Source: Sphaerobacteraceae bacterium (GTDB lineage Bacteria; Chloroflexota; Chloroflexia; Thermomicrobiales; Thermomicrobiaceae). From it: DNA of 64,000 nt. Numbering within the stretch: the first letter of the stretch is position 1; the number at the start of each line of letters is the position of its first letter. The stretch is from NCBI GenBank assembly GCA_007695115.1, contig REEK01000132.1:29852-93851 (forward strand), written 5' to 3'. Both the position numbers and the translations under genes were made by a program. Under the pieces are notes generated by a model. The model saw nothing but the letters and a program-made list of their open reading frames with translations. It was not told the DNA's origin and made no database searches. Below are positions 1 to 7,950 of the stretch, one piece after another.

Positions 1-2
1 CC

Positions 3-347
3 GGGCACGAGCTGGCCACCATCGAACAAGTCACAGTGGATCGTCTCGACGAGATCGGCGATTACCAGGTAGTCGACGTCCGGGGGATCACTGAGTTCGA
101 AGAGGGCCATATCCCCGGTAGCCGGAACCTTCACCTGGGCTACGTCGGCGAACAGCTCGACCAGGTACCCAGTGACAAGCCGATTGTGTTCCAGTGCCAG
201 ACGGGTCGGAGATCATCAATCGCAGCGAGTGTTGCCGCCGCTCATGGCCGAAACGACATCTACAACCTTGTCGGTGGTTTCAGCGCCTGGGAGAAGCAGG
301 GCTACCCCGTCGAAACGTCTGAGAAGGCTACCGCCGCAACATCCTGA
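3..347 (+). CDS. Rhodanese-domain protein, C-terminal part (5' end outside window)
   Basis: This is a rhodanese (sulfurtransferase) domain. It has the family N-terminal pattern (VVDVRG, FEEGHIPGS) and the active-site loop CQTGRRS, whose cysteine would carry the persulfide, followed by the usual GGFSAW motif near the end. A GTG at 36 could start a stand-alone protein of 103 residues. However, the frame is open to the left edge of the window, and the preceding codons read HELATIEQV, as in proteins where a rhodanese domain follows a metallo-beta-lactamase domain. I therefore annotate it as the 3' part of a longer gene. The sulfur-transfer chemistry is well supported; the fusion is inferred. Confidence 0.8.
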   Translation, partial: GHELATIEQVTVDRLDEIGDYQVVDVRGITEFEEGHIPGSRNLHLGYVGEQLDQVPSDKPIVFQCQTGRRSSIAASVAAAHGRNDIYNLVGGFSAWEKQGYPVETSEKATAATS

Positions 348-493
348 CTGAAATCGGGCACTACCGGAAATCAGTGAGCTCAGCGAGCCAGTCCCCAGGG
401 GCTGGCTCGCTCGATGTGTGCCGAAATGCTGGCCAGCATCATGCATATTCGCTGGCGGGAAGGGCAATCGCTGAAGGGTCTGAACAACAAACC

Positions 494-1039
494 ATGATGA
501 GTGTTTCGCGTGATGCTGCTCGCTTCCTCGCTCCCGACATGATGGGTTCCCCCGACCTCTGTGTATCCGCTACCGCACATGTCCGAATCAATGCTCCGGT
601 GGACGAGGTCTACGACTGGTTCTGTGGCCTCGATATCAGCCGGGTTCTCAACGGATACGGCCCGCTACCCGGTGTTGAGCGTACTACCGAGCAGACCGGA
701 AGCTGGACAACACCCAGAGAAACCCGCAAGCTCGAGATGTCCGGGAACATCCGCGCCCGACAGGAGATATTGATCGCCGAGCGACCGTTCTTCTTTGCCT
801 ACCGCGTAAGGGAATTCACCCACATACTGAACCTGATGGCCTATGGTGCCGAAGCCCGCTGGTGGTTCGAGCCAGACGGTGATGGCGGGATGACACTCAC
901 CTGGACGTACACCTTCTGGCCCCGCTCTTTCGTCGGAAAGCTCGGCATCTACCCGGTCATCAAAACGATCTGGCATCGGTACATGGTGGTGACGATTCGT
1001 GCAATGCGAGACCTGGCGGAACAGGAAATTCACAACTGA
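494..1039 (+). CDS. SRPBCC (START/polyketide cyclase-like) protein
   Basis: The 181-residue product has the features of the SRPBCC helix-grip fold: an early strand with INAPVDEVYDWF, a central stretch where substrate-binding strands would lie (WWFEP, MTLTWTYTFWP), and a long C-terminal helix ending in AMRDLAEQE. Such proteins bind hydrophobic ligands, and no catalytic residue can be assigned. The frame is open upstream to a GTG at 374, but that extension is Ser/Gly/His-rich and unlike the family. I chose the ATG at 494, and the ATG at 539 is also possible. It stands alone on the plus strand, about 200 bases before the next gene. The ligand is unknown. Confidence 0.65.
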   Translation: MMSVSRDAARFLAPDMMGSPDLCVSATAHVRINAPVDEVYDWFCGLDISRVLNGYGPLPGVERTTEQTGSWTTPRETRKLEMSGNIRARQEILIAERPFFFAYRVREFTHILNLMAYGAEARWWFEPDGDGGMTLTWTYTFWPRSFVGKLGIYPVIKTIWHRYMVVTIRAMRDLAEQEIHN

Positions 1040-1242
1040 CCCCGTTGCGCAGTATGAGCAATGCCGTTAGAGTGGCACTGCGCCAGCCTGAAGCGTATTG
1101 CATCAACTGGCTTGCCGTGGATTGAGGTTCACGGTAGTCAGGCGATTGACAAATCACCCGCGCATTGCTGGCCCGAATACGATCGACCCGAATCGCCGGC
1201 GCCAACGCTGGCGGATACGGCGCGACAGGAAGGAGGCTGACA

Positions 1243-1926
1243 ATGGCGACATTCGTTCTGGTCCACGGAGGATTCACCGGTGGCTGGGTCTGGAAACCAG
1301 TCCGTGCTTATCTGGAAAGCAAGAAGCACCGTGTCTACACTCCGACGTTGACAGGGCTCGGAGAACGATGCCATCTGATCAGCCCGATCCTCGACCTGGA
1401 CACGCACATTCAGGACATTGCCAACGTGATCCAGTATGAAGATCTTAGCGACGTCATCCTCGTCGGAAACAGTTACTCGGGCATGGTCATTACCGGCGTT
1501 GCCGACAAAATGCCGTCTCGCATTGCGCAGGTGATCTACGTTGACGCCTTCCTGCCTGAGCACGGAGAATCAGTCTTCGATCTGGTCACGCCGTCGCTGC
1601 GTTCTCAGTTCGTGGCACAGGCAAACACTCAGGGTGACGGATGGCGCGTTTATCCACTCTCTGATGGCGATCCCAGACGCCTTGCCATGCCAATCAAGAC
1701 ACTCCAGCAACCGATCAACCTGTCCGGTGCTGATCAGAGCGGTATCGCGCGGACATTCATTCGTTGCACAGACCCACGCTCTCCAAGCCTCGACAGCACA
1801 GACAGTCGTGTCCGGAACAATTCCGACTGGACCTACCTGGAACTCGAAACCAGCGGCCGTGCGCCCTCGCAGGCTCCGAAACGTCTCTCTGACCTGCTTA
1901 TCCAGACGGTTCAGCCAGGCGCCTGA
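1243..1926 (+). CDS. Alpha/beta hydrolase, catalytic histidine apparently replaced
   Basis: The ATG at 1243 follows an AGGAGG ribosome binding site at 1230-1235. The 227-residue protein belongs to the small alpha/beta hydrolase group that includes salicylate-esterase-like plant and bacterial enzymes: LVHGG near residues 7-10 (oxyanion region), the nucleophile elbow GNSYSG with Ser77, and a late CTDPRSPSLDS segment. Relatives end with a TGH or GHAP motif carrying the catalytic histidine. Here the matching stretch reads ETSGRAPSQAP, with arginine near residue 206. The protein is otherwise full length. It may be inactive, may use another residue, or may contain a base-call error. Substrate unknown. 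Confidence 0.75.
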   Translation: MATFVLVHGGFTGGWVWKPVRAYLESKKHRVYTPTLTGLGERCHLISPILDLDTHIQDIANVIQYEDLSDVILVGNSYSGMVITGVADKMPSRIAQVIYVDAFLPEHGESVFDLVTPSLRSQFVAQANTQGDGWRVYPLSDGDPRRLAMPIKTLQQPINLSGADQSGIARTFIRCTDPRSPSLDSTDSRVRNNSDWTYLELETSGRAPSQAPKRLSDLLIQTVQPGA

Positions 1927-1943
1927 ACTGCCAGATAGATGGC

Positions 1944-2549
1944 GTGGCGATGACGTATCACGCTGGCTGGCGGATAGCGATCGGTACTGCGATACTGGGC
2001 AACATGCTGACGGCCGCCCAGCGCAGAAAGCAACTGATGTTCGAGCCATCTGAGTCACCGGAGCTTCCCACAGCAGCAGAGATTCTGGATGCAGACGATG
2101 AGACCCTCGAAGCCCTGATCGTGGGATATGTCGAGGCACGCATTGAGCTGCACCCCTCCACACCGTTCGATACGTTCGCGTCGCTACCTCGCAAAGTGCA
2201 ATACGTTTACGCTACGGCCCTCCTCGAAGGTGAGGTCGAGAGCGGTGGGTTCAACCAGTACTTCTACAATTCATCCAGCGACTTTGCCCTTGAGGCGCTG
2301 GCAGGCTACCGGGCAATCGGAGCTGCTGATCACGCTCGCCTGCTTCGAAAAGCAATCGAGGTATTCCACACCGAGCGCTGGTTTCACTTCCGGATACGCC
2401 AGCGACGATCGCTCGATGCCTTCTTCGACTCTTATCAGTTCACCCGGCTGTCGCAAATCGACGAGCACTTTCTCGAAATCGAGGATGACCCCATCGTTCT
2501 CCGGGCGAGTTATATCCGGGATCATCTGGGGGAATTCTCGTCACCGTAA
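1944..2549 (+). CDS. DUF4375 (DMP19-like) protein
   Basis: The middle of this 201-residue protein matches the DUF4375 pattern: a helical segment with the conserved GGFNQYFYNSS, followed by AAGL-type helices (LEALAGYRAIGA, ADHARLLRKAI). The domain's biochemical role is not known. The GTG at 1944 lies 17 bases after the hydrolase stop, so the two genes may be co-transcribed. The ATG at 2004 is an equally good start, because the first 20 residues carry no recognisable feature. No membrane segment or signal peptide is visible. Confidence 0.6.
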   Translation: MAMTYHAGWRIAIGTAILGNMLTAAQRRKQLMFEPSESPELPTAAEILDADDETLEALIVGYVEARIELHPSTPFDTFASLPRKVQYVYATALLEGEVESGGFNQYFYNSSSDFALEALAGYRAIGAADHARLLRKAIEVFHTERWFHFRIRQRRSLDAFFDSYQFTRLSQIDEHFLEIEDDPIVLRASYIRDHLGEFSSP

Positions 2550-3074
2550 CCACAAACCATGGCACACGCACCCCAACGCTGTGCGTCGCTCAGAATTGTT
2601 TAAGGTTAAAATCAGCTCCAGACGTTGCCACCCGCCAGTACCTGTGGATTAATCGAATTTGGCCCCTTCCGGGCTGCGGTAACGGCGCGATAGACAGCGC
2701 GCCAACACCGGGACAATTCGCGCACTGGCCACCACAATGCTCACTCTTTCTGAAAGAGGCCAGCGTTCACCCTCGATCGCCTGTTGAGATCGACCATCCC
2801 CGGTTCGATCGACGATTTGGCCCTTCACGTGGTGTATCCCGATTCCTCAGCATTGCGCAGCTCGATGCCCCTCCGGGTGCATCAATCCCTCCTTTGCGGA
2901 CGACTGCGGGTTCACACCATTCTGATTTGAGCATCGGACAGATTCCCGTTGTGGCAGCCTTCGTGCGTGATCGAATTTTCATGGTTGTCATTGAACGGAC
3001 AATCATCCCAGGAGAGACGCAATGAGGCCGGGTGGCCTCACTTGTTCGACGAGATCGATTGGAGATCAGAAGAC
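2550..3074 (+). other. Intergenic region, no supported gene
   Basis: I see no protein-like frame on either strand. A possible 26-codon leader frame begins with ATG at 3022 after AGGAGAG and runs to 3102, overlapping the start of the next gene in another frame; it is short and Cys-rich at its end. A small hairpin (CTCTTT-CTG-AAAGAG) lies near 2744-2758. The promoter of the acidic lipoprotein gene should be here, but I cannot place it. Confidence 0.4.
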
Positions 3075-3920
3075 GTGTCGAGATTTGCCTTGCTGTTGCT
3101 GAGTTCCGCGCTGATGCTTATCGTAGCGGCGTGCGATACGAACGGTGACGATGCAACCGACGATCTGACCGACGACACGACCGAGTTGCCCGCTGATGAT
3201 GGCGCCGCCAACGGCGAAGATGACTTCGCCGCGCCAGAAGAGGCTGACGACGCACTTGGCGCCGAAGACGATGCCGCCGTCGAAGCCGACGATGACATCG
3301 CCGCACAGCCAGAAGACGATGCCGAAGGCATGGAGCCGGAAGACGATGCTGAAGGCACGGAACCGGACGACGATCCAATGGCGCAGGACGACGAGATGGC
3401 GTTCGACGATGAAGACGCCGCGGTCGATCCGGAAGACATGCAGCCAGACCCGGATCAGGGCATCTTCTTCGATCTCTCGGCCGAGGAAGCCAACGACATG
3501 ACGGAATTCAACGTGGTCGAGCCGGAATACGTTCCGGAAGGCCTCGAGTTCCAGACGATCATCGGCATGGCCGCGACGGAAGCAGATCCTGAGGAGATGG
3601 ACGAAGACGAAGCGGCAACCATCACCTTCGCCTATCAGCAGCCTCCGGAAGAGGAAATGGCGCAGGGACTGCCGGTTGAGTTCATGCAGTCGAGCGAGCT
3701 GGACATGAGCGAAGGACTCGGAGCAGAAGCCGATACCGAAGAGATGACGATCGGCGACCGCGAAGTAACCCGCATCTCCGTTGTACAGGAGATGGGCGAG
3801 GAAGTTATCGCCTGGGTCTGGAACGAGAATGACGTTCACTACTCACTGGCTGCCATCCTTGGTGAAGACCTCCCCGAGGAAGAGCTGGAAGAGATGATCG
3901 CGTCAATCCCGTCCGCCTAA
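3075..3920 (+). CDS. Highly acidic lipoprotein with DUF4367-like C-terminal domain
   Basis: The GTG at 3075 follows GGAGATC and gives a type II signal peptide with lipobox LIVAAC, so the mature protein is likely anchored by a lipidated cysteine. Residues of about 30-135 form an Asp/Glu/Ala-rich linker with repeated EDDAEG and EPDDD units. The C-terminal 140 residues (EPEYVPEGLEF, then EVIAWVWNENDVHYSL and EEELEEMIASI) resemble the DUF4367 fold, in which a Trp-rich strand pair precedes a final helix. The lipoprotein at 30540 seems to be a shorter relative. The function is unknown; the acidic linker could bind cations or act as a spacer on the cell surface. A strong terminator follows. Confidence 0.75.
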   Translation: MSRFALLLLSSALMLIVAACDTNGDDATDDLTDDTTELPADDGAANGEDDFAAPEEADDALGAEDDAAVEADDDIAAQPEDDAEGMEPEDDAEGTEPDDDPMAQDDEMAFDDEDAAVDPEDMQPDPDQGIFFDLSAEEANDMTEFNVVEPEYVPEGLEFQTIIGMAATEADPEEMDEDEAATITFAYQQPPEEEMAQGLPVEFMQSSELDMSEGLGAEADTEEMTIGDREVTRISVVQEMGEEVIAWVWNENDVHYSLAAILGEDLPEEELEEMIASIPSA

Positions 3921-3946
3921 ACGCACCGCAATAGCCACGAAGATTC

Positions 3947-3983
3947 AACCCCCGGAGCAGCATCAGGCCGCTCCGGGGGTTTC
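3947..3983 (+). terminator. Intrinsic terminator after the acidic lipoprotein gene
   Basis: A perfect 12-base stem (AACCCCCGGAGC with GCTCCGGGGGTT) encloses an 11-base loop, 26 bases after the stop codon. Only a short T run follows. Confidence 0.8.
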
Positions 3984-4055
3984 CTCATGCGCGCCAATCG
4001 GTAGAATGTTGCAGTGGAAACGAAAACGCGACACGACAGAATGGATATTGCCCGC

Positions 4056-4724
4056 ATGAGCAAAGACACATGGACCGCGGTCGACGAGTATGTCAAGGAA
4101 AAGCTGATCGGAATCGATGACGCTCTGGATGCGGCGCTCACCAACAGTGAGATGAGTGGCCTGCCAGCAATCAACGTCTCGCCAGCCCAGGGCAAATTCC
4201 TGCACCTGCTGGCCGGGATCCAGGGAGCGAAATCGATTCTGGAGATCGGAACGCTCGGCGGGTACAGCACGATCTGGCTGACCTGGGCAATGCCAGACGG
4301 CGGTCAGATGGTCTCACTGGAATACGATAAGAAGCACGCCGATGTGGCTCAGCAGAATATCGAACACGCCGGACTGGCGGACCGTGTGGAGATTATTCAC
4401 GGAGCCGCGCTGGATACGCTACCCGATCTGCTCAACGACAAGCGCGCGCCATTCGATTTCGTTTTCATCGACGCCGACAAGCAGAACAACCCGGCCTACG
4501 TTACATGGGCACTGAAAATGACCCGGCCCGGATCGATCATCATCGTCGACAACGTGGTCCGTGGCGGCACACTGGCCGAAACCGGCAGCGACGACCCGAA
4601 CGTCCAGGGCGCCCGGGCGCTATTCGATCTGCTCGAGAACGAGCCAAAACTTGATGCCACCGCTCTTCAGACCGTCGGCATCAAGGGGTATGACGGGTTC
4701 GTCGTAGCAGTGGTGACAGAGTAG
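4056..4724 (+). CDS. Class I SAM-dependent O-methyltransferase (COMT/CCoAOMT family)
   Basis: The 222-residue protein carries the family's motifs: EIGTLGGYSTIW for SAM binding, the acidic residue after VSLEYD, and the metal-binding segment DFVFIDADKQN followed by IIVDNVVRGG. Such enzymes transfer a methyl group to catechol-like hydroxyls using a divalent cation; the substrate here is unknown. The frame is open back to a GTG at 4014. However, a -10-like TAGAAT at 4002-4007 would place the transcript start at about 4014, and family members begin with a sequence like MSKDTWTAVDEY, so I prefer the ATG at 4056 (ATG 4041 is possible). It stands alone between a terminator and a repeat cluster. Confidence 0.85.
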   Translation: MSKDTWTAVDEYVKEKLIGIDDALDAALTNSEMSGLPAINVSPAQGKFLHLLAGIQGAKSILEIGTLGGYSTIWLTWAMPDGGQMVSLEYDKKHADVAQQNIEHAGLADRVEIIHGAALDTLPDLLNDKRAPFDFVFIDADKQNNPAYVTWALKMTRPGSIIIVDNVVRGGTLAETGSDDPNVQGARALFDLLENEPKLDATALQTVGIKGYDGFVVAVVTE

Positions 4725-4770
4725 CGACCGGCACTTCAAGTGTCGTTCCGCGCAAATCTCGGATGACTTC

Positions 4771-4811
4771 TCCCCTCTCCCAGCATTGGGAGAGGGGTCA
4801 GGGGTGAGGGC
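4771..4811 (+). repeat. Palindromic repeat, family A (copy 1)
   Basis: CCCCTCTCCCA-GCAT-TGGGAGAGGGG forms a hairpin and is followed by a GGGGTGAGGGC tail. Similar copies lie near 22143, 25321, 27163, 32702 (reverse), 61104, 62728 and 62794. Confidence 0.85.
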
Positions 4812-4830
4812 GGTTGTCCCGCGAATATCG

Positions 4831-4909
4831 ATGTCGGGGCGTACGACCCTGTACGCCCGTTGTTCGTCCGGAGGACCCGGGTCGACAGAGGCGCCGACCC
4901 CTACACAGG
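4831..4909 (+). repeat. Inverted repeat, family B (copy 1)
   Basis: The ends are related as an imperfect inverted repeat (ATGTCGGGGCGTACGACC at the left, GGCGCCGACCCCTACACAGG at the right) with a GGGTCGAC word inside. The second copy is at 22050-22125. Both copies sit beside a family A repeat. Confidence 0.75.
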
Positions 4910-4949
4910 TTTTTCAGCTGATGCCGGGGGTGAGGGCCCTCGGCGAGGT

Positions 4950-7868
4950 CTACCGTCCCACCGGCCCATTCGCATCGAATGCGGTCGGCAGCGGCTTGTA
5001 CGGCCGGAGCAGCCAAAGCGGGCGACGCAGGTTGTTCGGTCCCGGGGCCGGGCGAGTCAGGCCCAGCCAGCGCCGGTACGCCTCCTGTGACTTGTTGGTA
5101 TCGACAACGATGTCCCCGTATCGATCCTCTGCTCCGCCTTTGACCACGGTGACTTTCTGATGCCAGGCGTGTGAGCCGCTGATCGGGTCTGGTTGCACCG
5201 GGAAGGTCAGATTCTGATGTACTCCCGCATCGGACCACCAGATCTTGCTCGAGTCCGGGTCCGCACTCTCGAACGGCCCGACTCCTTCCAGTTGGCGCAT
5301 CCGATAGAGGCCATCACTGGGGTTCTGGATCTCCACCATCGCTGAAGACCAGCGTTCGTTGGAGTTCTCCGCCAGCCGCCATCGTCCGAGATGATGCGAG
5401 CAGGCTGCCACTCCAGGTCGCAACCCTTCGGTGACCCATGCCCGATCGACGAAATAACCGATCTCGGTCTCGACTCGCACCAGATCACCTGTCTGCACGC
5501 CGATCCGCTTTGCATCGGACGGATGGAGCCAGAGCGGGTTCGAGTGACTGATCTCGTTGAGCCACTTCGAGTTGTTCGAGCGTGTGTGAATCAGCGTCGG
5601 AATTCGATAGTTCGGCAGCAGGGTCATCTCACCCTGACTGCGATCGAGGTTCGCCAGCGCCACGTGCGAGTGCATGTAGCTCGGGATCGCCAGTTCCGGC
5701 CAGCCCCAGTCATGCAGCGTTCTGGAGAAGAACTCCAGCTTGCCGGATGGCGTCGGGAAACCTTTCCGGGCTTCACCATCGACCACCACGCCAACCGCAC
5801 GGCCATCCGGGCCCGGTGGATTTCCGGGCATCGGGGTGATCTCCGGACTGGCGGGCTTCGGCGATGGACTCATCAGCACATTGTTCGATTCCACGCGGCT
5901 GCCATCGAGGTCAGCCTCGGAAACCGGATCATCGTACTGCTTGAACGGCTGCTTGGTGATCTCGTAGGCACCGTACTTCCGCATGTACTCCAGCGGCGTC
6001 AGCCCTTCAGCGGCCGCATCTTCCGGAAGGCCAGGAATCGAGTTCTCGAACATCCACTGATAATACTCATCGACCGTCACCTTCTCGCCGGGACGGTAGG
6101 GTGATTCGTACAACTCCTTGATGCCGAGCGATCCATCGGGATCAATCCGCCAGGAAAGCTCGATCCAGAACTCGTTCTCTTCCCAGACCTCGCCGGGGTT
6201 CGCTTCGTGGGTGTACTCGACCCGGTTGCCCATGCGTTCCATCGCCACCCGAACCACAGGTTGCCGGAAGCCGATCCACTTGGCAGCGTGCGTCTCGTAG
6301 GAGTGGGTGTCGTGACGCTCGGCCCCGAGCCCCATCGGCAGCACATAATCGGCAAAGAAGGCCGTCTCACTCCAGGTCGGGCTCATCGCGGCGTGGAGCT
6401 CGATCTTCGACTCATCCTTCAGCACATCCATCCAGGCAAAGCCGTCCGGGTTCGTCCAGACCGGGTTGTAGACACGGGTGAAGTAGGCCGCAACTTTGCC
6501 ACGTCCCTCTTTCAGGAAGTACGGCAACAGGAACGACATCTCGTGGTGGGTCAGCGGATACTCCAGCGGCCAGGTCAGCTCGTTCCAGACATTCTGCTTG
6601 GCTGGCTCCTTGAACGGCTTGGGCACGAACTTGTCCCAGACGTTCGGAGCGGTGCCGCCCTCGGTGCCGATCGAACCGGTCAGTACGTTGAGAAAGAAGA
6701 GCGCCCGCGGAACGGTCCAGCCACCCAGGTGACCGGCCGCAGCAGCTCGCCAGTTATGGGTCGAAAGCGCCGATCCAGCGGCCCCGACCTGTCGGGCGAT
6801 CTCCACGATCTGCGCGGCGGGCAATCCGCTCTCCTGCTCGGCGTACTCTGGGGTGTACTCGGCATAGATCTCACCGAGAATCTCCAGAAACCGCTCGAAG
6901 GTTGCCGGTTCACCCGGGTGGACAACCTGCATGAACTCGTCCCAATTGGTCCATCGCCGGACGAACTCCCGATCGAAAAGACCCTCCTGAATAAGCACGT
7001 TGGCCATCGCCAGCAGAACCGCGGCTTCAGAACCGGGCCAGGCTGGTAGCCAGTGATCGGCCATCGAGGCAGTGTTGGACAGACGTGGATCGATCACCGC
7101 GATCTTGGCACCCTTCTGCTGGGCCTCGATGATCCGCTGGGCGTGCGGGTTGAAATAGTGCCCGCTCTCCAGATGTGCGCTGATCAGCAGAATGAACCGG
7201 GCGTTGGTGTAGTCCGGAGATGGTCGATCGATCCCCATCCAGAACGCATAACCGGTTCGACCGCCAGACGAGCAAATGTTGGTGTGGGAGTTATGTCCAT
7301 CAACCCCCCATGACTGAAGAACTCGCTCCATGAAGCCGTCTTCACCGGGTCTACCGACGTGGTACATCACCTCGTTATGGCGTTCTTCTTTGATTGCGTT
7401 GCGGATCTTCTCGGCGAAGGTATCCAGAACCTCATCCCAGGATGTGCGCTCCCACTCACCGGAACCACGGGGACCGACACGCTTCATCGGGTAGAGCACG
7501 CGCTCCGGGTCTTCCATCTGGTTCTTGGTGGCTGGCCCTTTGGCGCAGTTACGACCACGCGATCCGGGATGAAACGGGTTGCCCTCGAGCTTCTGCACCT
7601 GCATCGTCTTCTTGTCGACGTAAGCTAGCAGACCGCATGCCGATTCACAGTTGAAGCAGACCGTCGGCACCAGGGTGTAGTTGCGCTCTACCTTCCGGGG
7701 CCACGAGGTGGGATCGTACTCGGTCCAGTCATCCCACCGATCAGCCGGGGGAAACGATGACAGACCGCTGGTTCGATCGGGGGTAAACGGCTCCTGAACC
7801 TCCCGAGGGGGGCGTCGCTCCGCCTGCTTTTCATCAGAGGCTGTCTTTTTTGGGTCGGTGATAGTCAT
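4950..7868 (-). CDS. Molybdopterin oxidoreductase catalytic subunit (DMSO reductase superfamily)
   Basis: The 972-residue protein is a large bis-MGD oxidoreductase. An N-terminal [4Fe-4S] motif (Cys71, Cys74, Cys78 and Cys108) is followed by the molybdopterin domain, where Cys199 in NICSSGGR is the probable molybdenum ligand. The C-terminal dinucleotide-binding domain is seen around HPSDAKRIGVQTGDLVRVET. It lies 82 bases downstream of the FeS/NrfD gene on the same strand, which marks it as the catalytic part of a membrane-linked redox complex of the polysulfide/tetrathionate reductase type. Unusually, the first 60 residues have no twin-arginine signal with a hydrophobic core, so the enzyme may act on the cytoplasmic side. 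The substrate cannot be told from sequence. Confidence 0.88.
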   Translation of the reverse strand: MTITDPKKTASDEKQAERRPPREVQEPFTPDRTSGLSSFPPADRWDDWTEYDPTSWPRKVERNYTLVPTVCFNCESACGLLAYVDKKTMQVQKLEGNPFHPGSRGRNCAKGPATKNQMEDPERVLYPMKRVGPRGSGEWERTSWDEVLDTFAEKIRNAIKEERHNEVMYHVGRPGEDGFMERVLQSWGVDGHNSHTNICSSGGRTGYAFWMGIDRPSPDYTNARFILLISAHLESGHYFNPHAQRIIEAQQKGAKIAVIDPRLSNTASMADHWLPAWPGSEAAVLLAMANVLIQEGLFDREFVRRWTNWDEFMQVVHPGEPATFERFLEILGEIYAEYTPEYAEQESGLPAAQIVEIARQVGAAGSALSTHNWRAAAAGHLGGWTVPRALFFLNVLTGSIGTEGGTAPNVWDKFVPKPFKEPAKQNVWNELTWPLEYPLTHHEMSFLLPYFLKEGRGKVAAYFTRVYNPVWTNPDGFAWMDVLKDESKIELHAAMSPTWSETAFFADYVLPMGLGAERHDTHSYETHAAKWIGFRQPVVRVAMERMGNRVEYTHEANPGEVWEENEFWIELSWRIDPDGSLGIKELYESPYRPGEKVTVDEYYQWMFENSIPGLPEDAAAEGLTPLEYMRKYGAYEITKQPFKQYDDPVSEADLDGSRVESNNVLMSPSPKPASPEITPMPGNPPGPDGRAVGVVVDGEARKGFPTPSGKLEFFSRTLHDWGWPELAIPSYMHSHVALANLDRSQGEMTLLPNYRIPTLIHTRSNNSKWLNEISHSNPLWLHPSDAKRIGVQTGDLVRVETEIGYFVDRAWVTEGLRPGVAACSHHLGRWRLAENSNERWSSAMVEIQNPSDGLYRMRQLEGVGPFESADPDSSKIWWSDAGVHQNLTFPVQPDPISGSHAWHQKVTVVKGGAEDRYGDIVVDTNKSQEAYRRWLGLTRPAPGPNNLRRPLWLLRPYKPLPTAFDANGPVGR

Positions 7869-7950
7869 AGTGAGAGTCCTCTACACCGGTGAATCGGAAA
7901 CATGGTCCCGGGCGGATACCAGACCCGCCCCTGTCGAATGTTCGTCATTG

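Noticed and set aside
3066..3839. A 257-codon frame on the minus strand opposite the acidic lipoprotein
   Set aside because: It is an artefact of the GAC/GAA-rich coding strand, giving Val/Arg/Phe runs without family resemblance.
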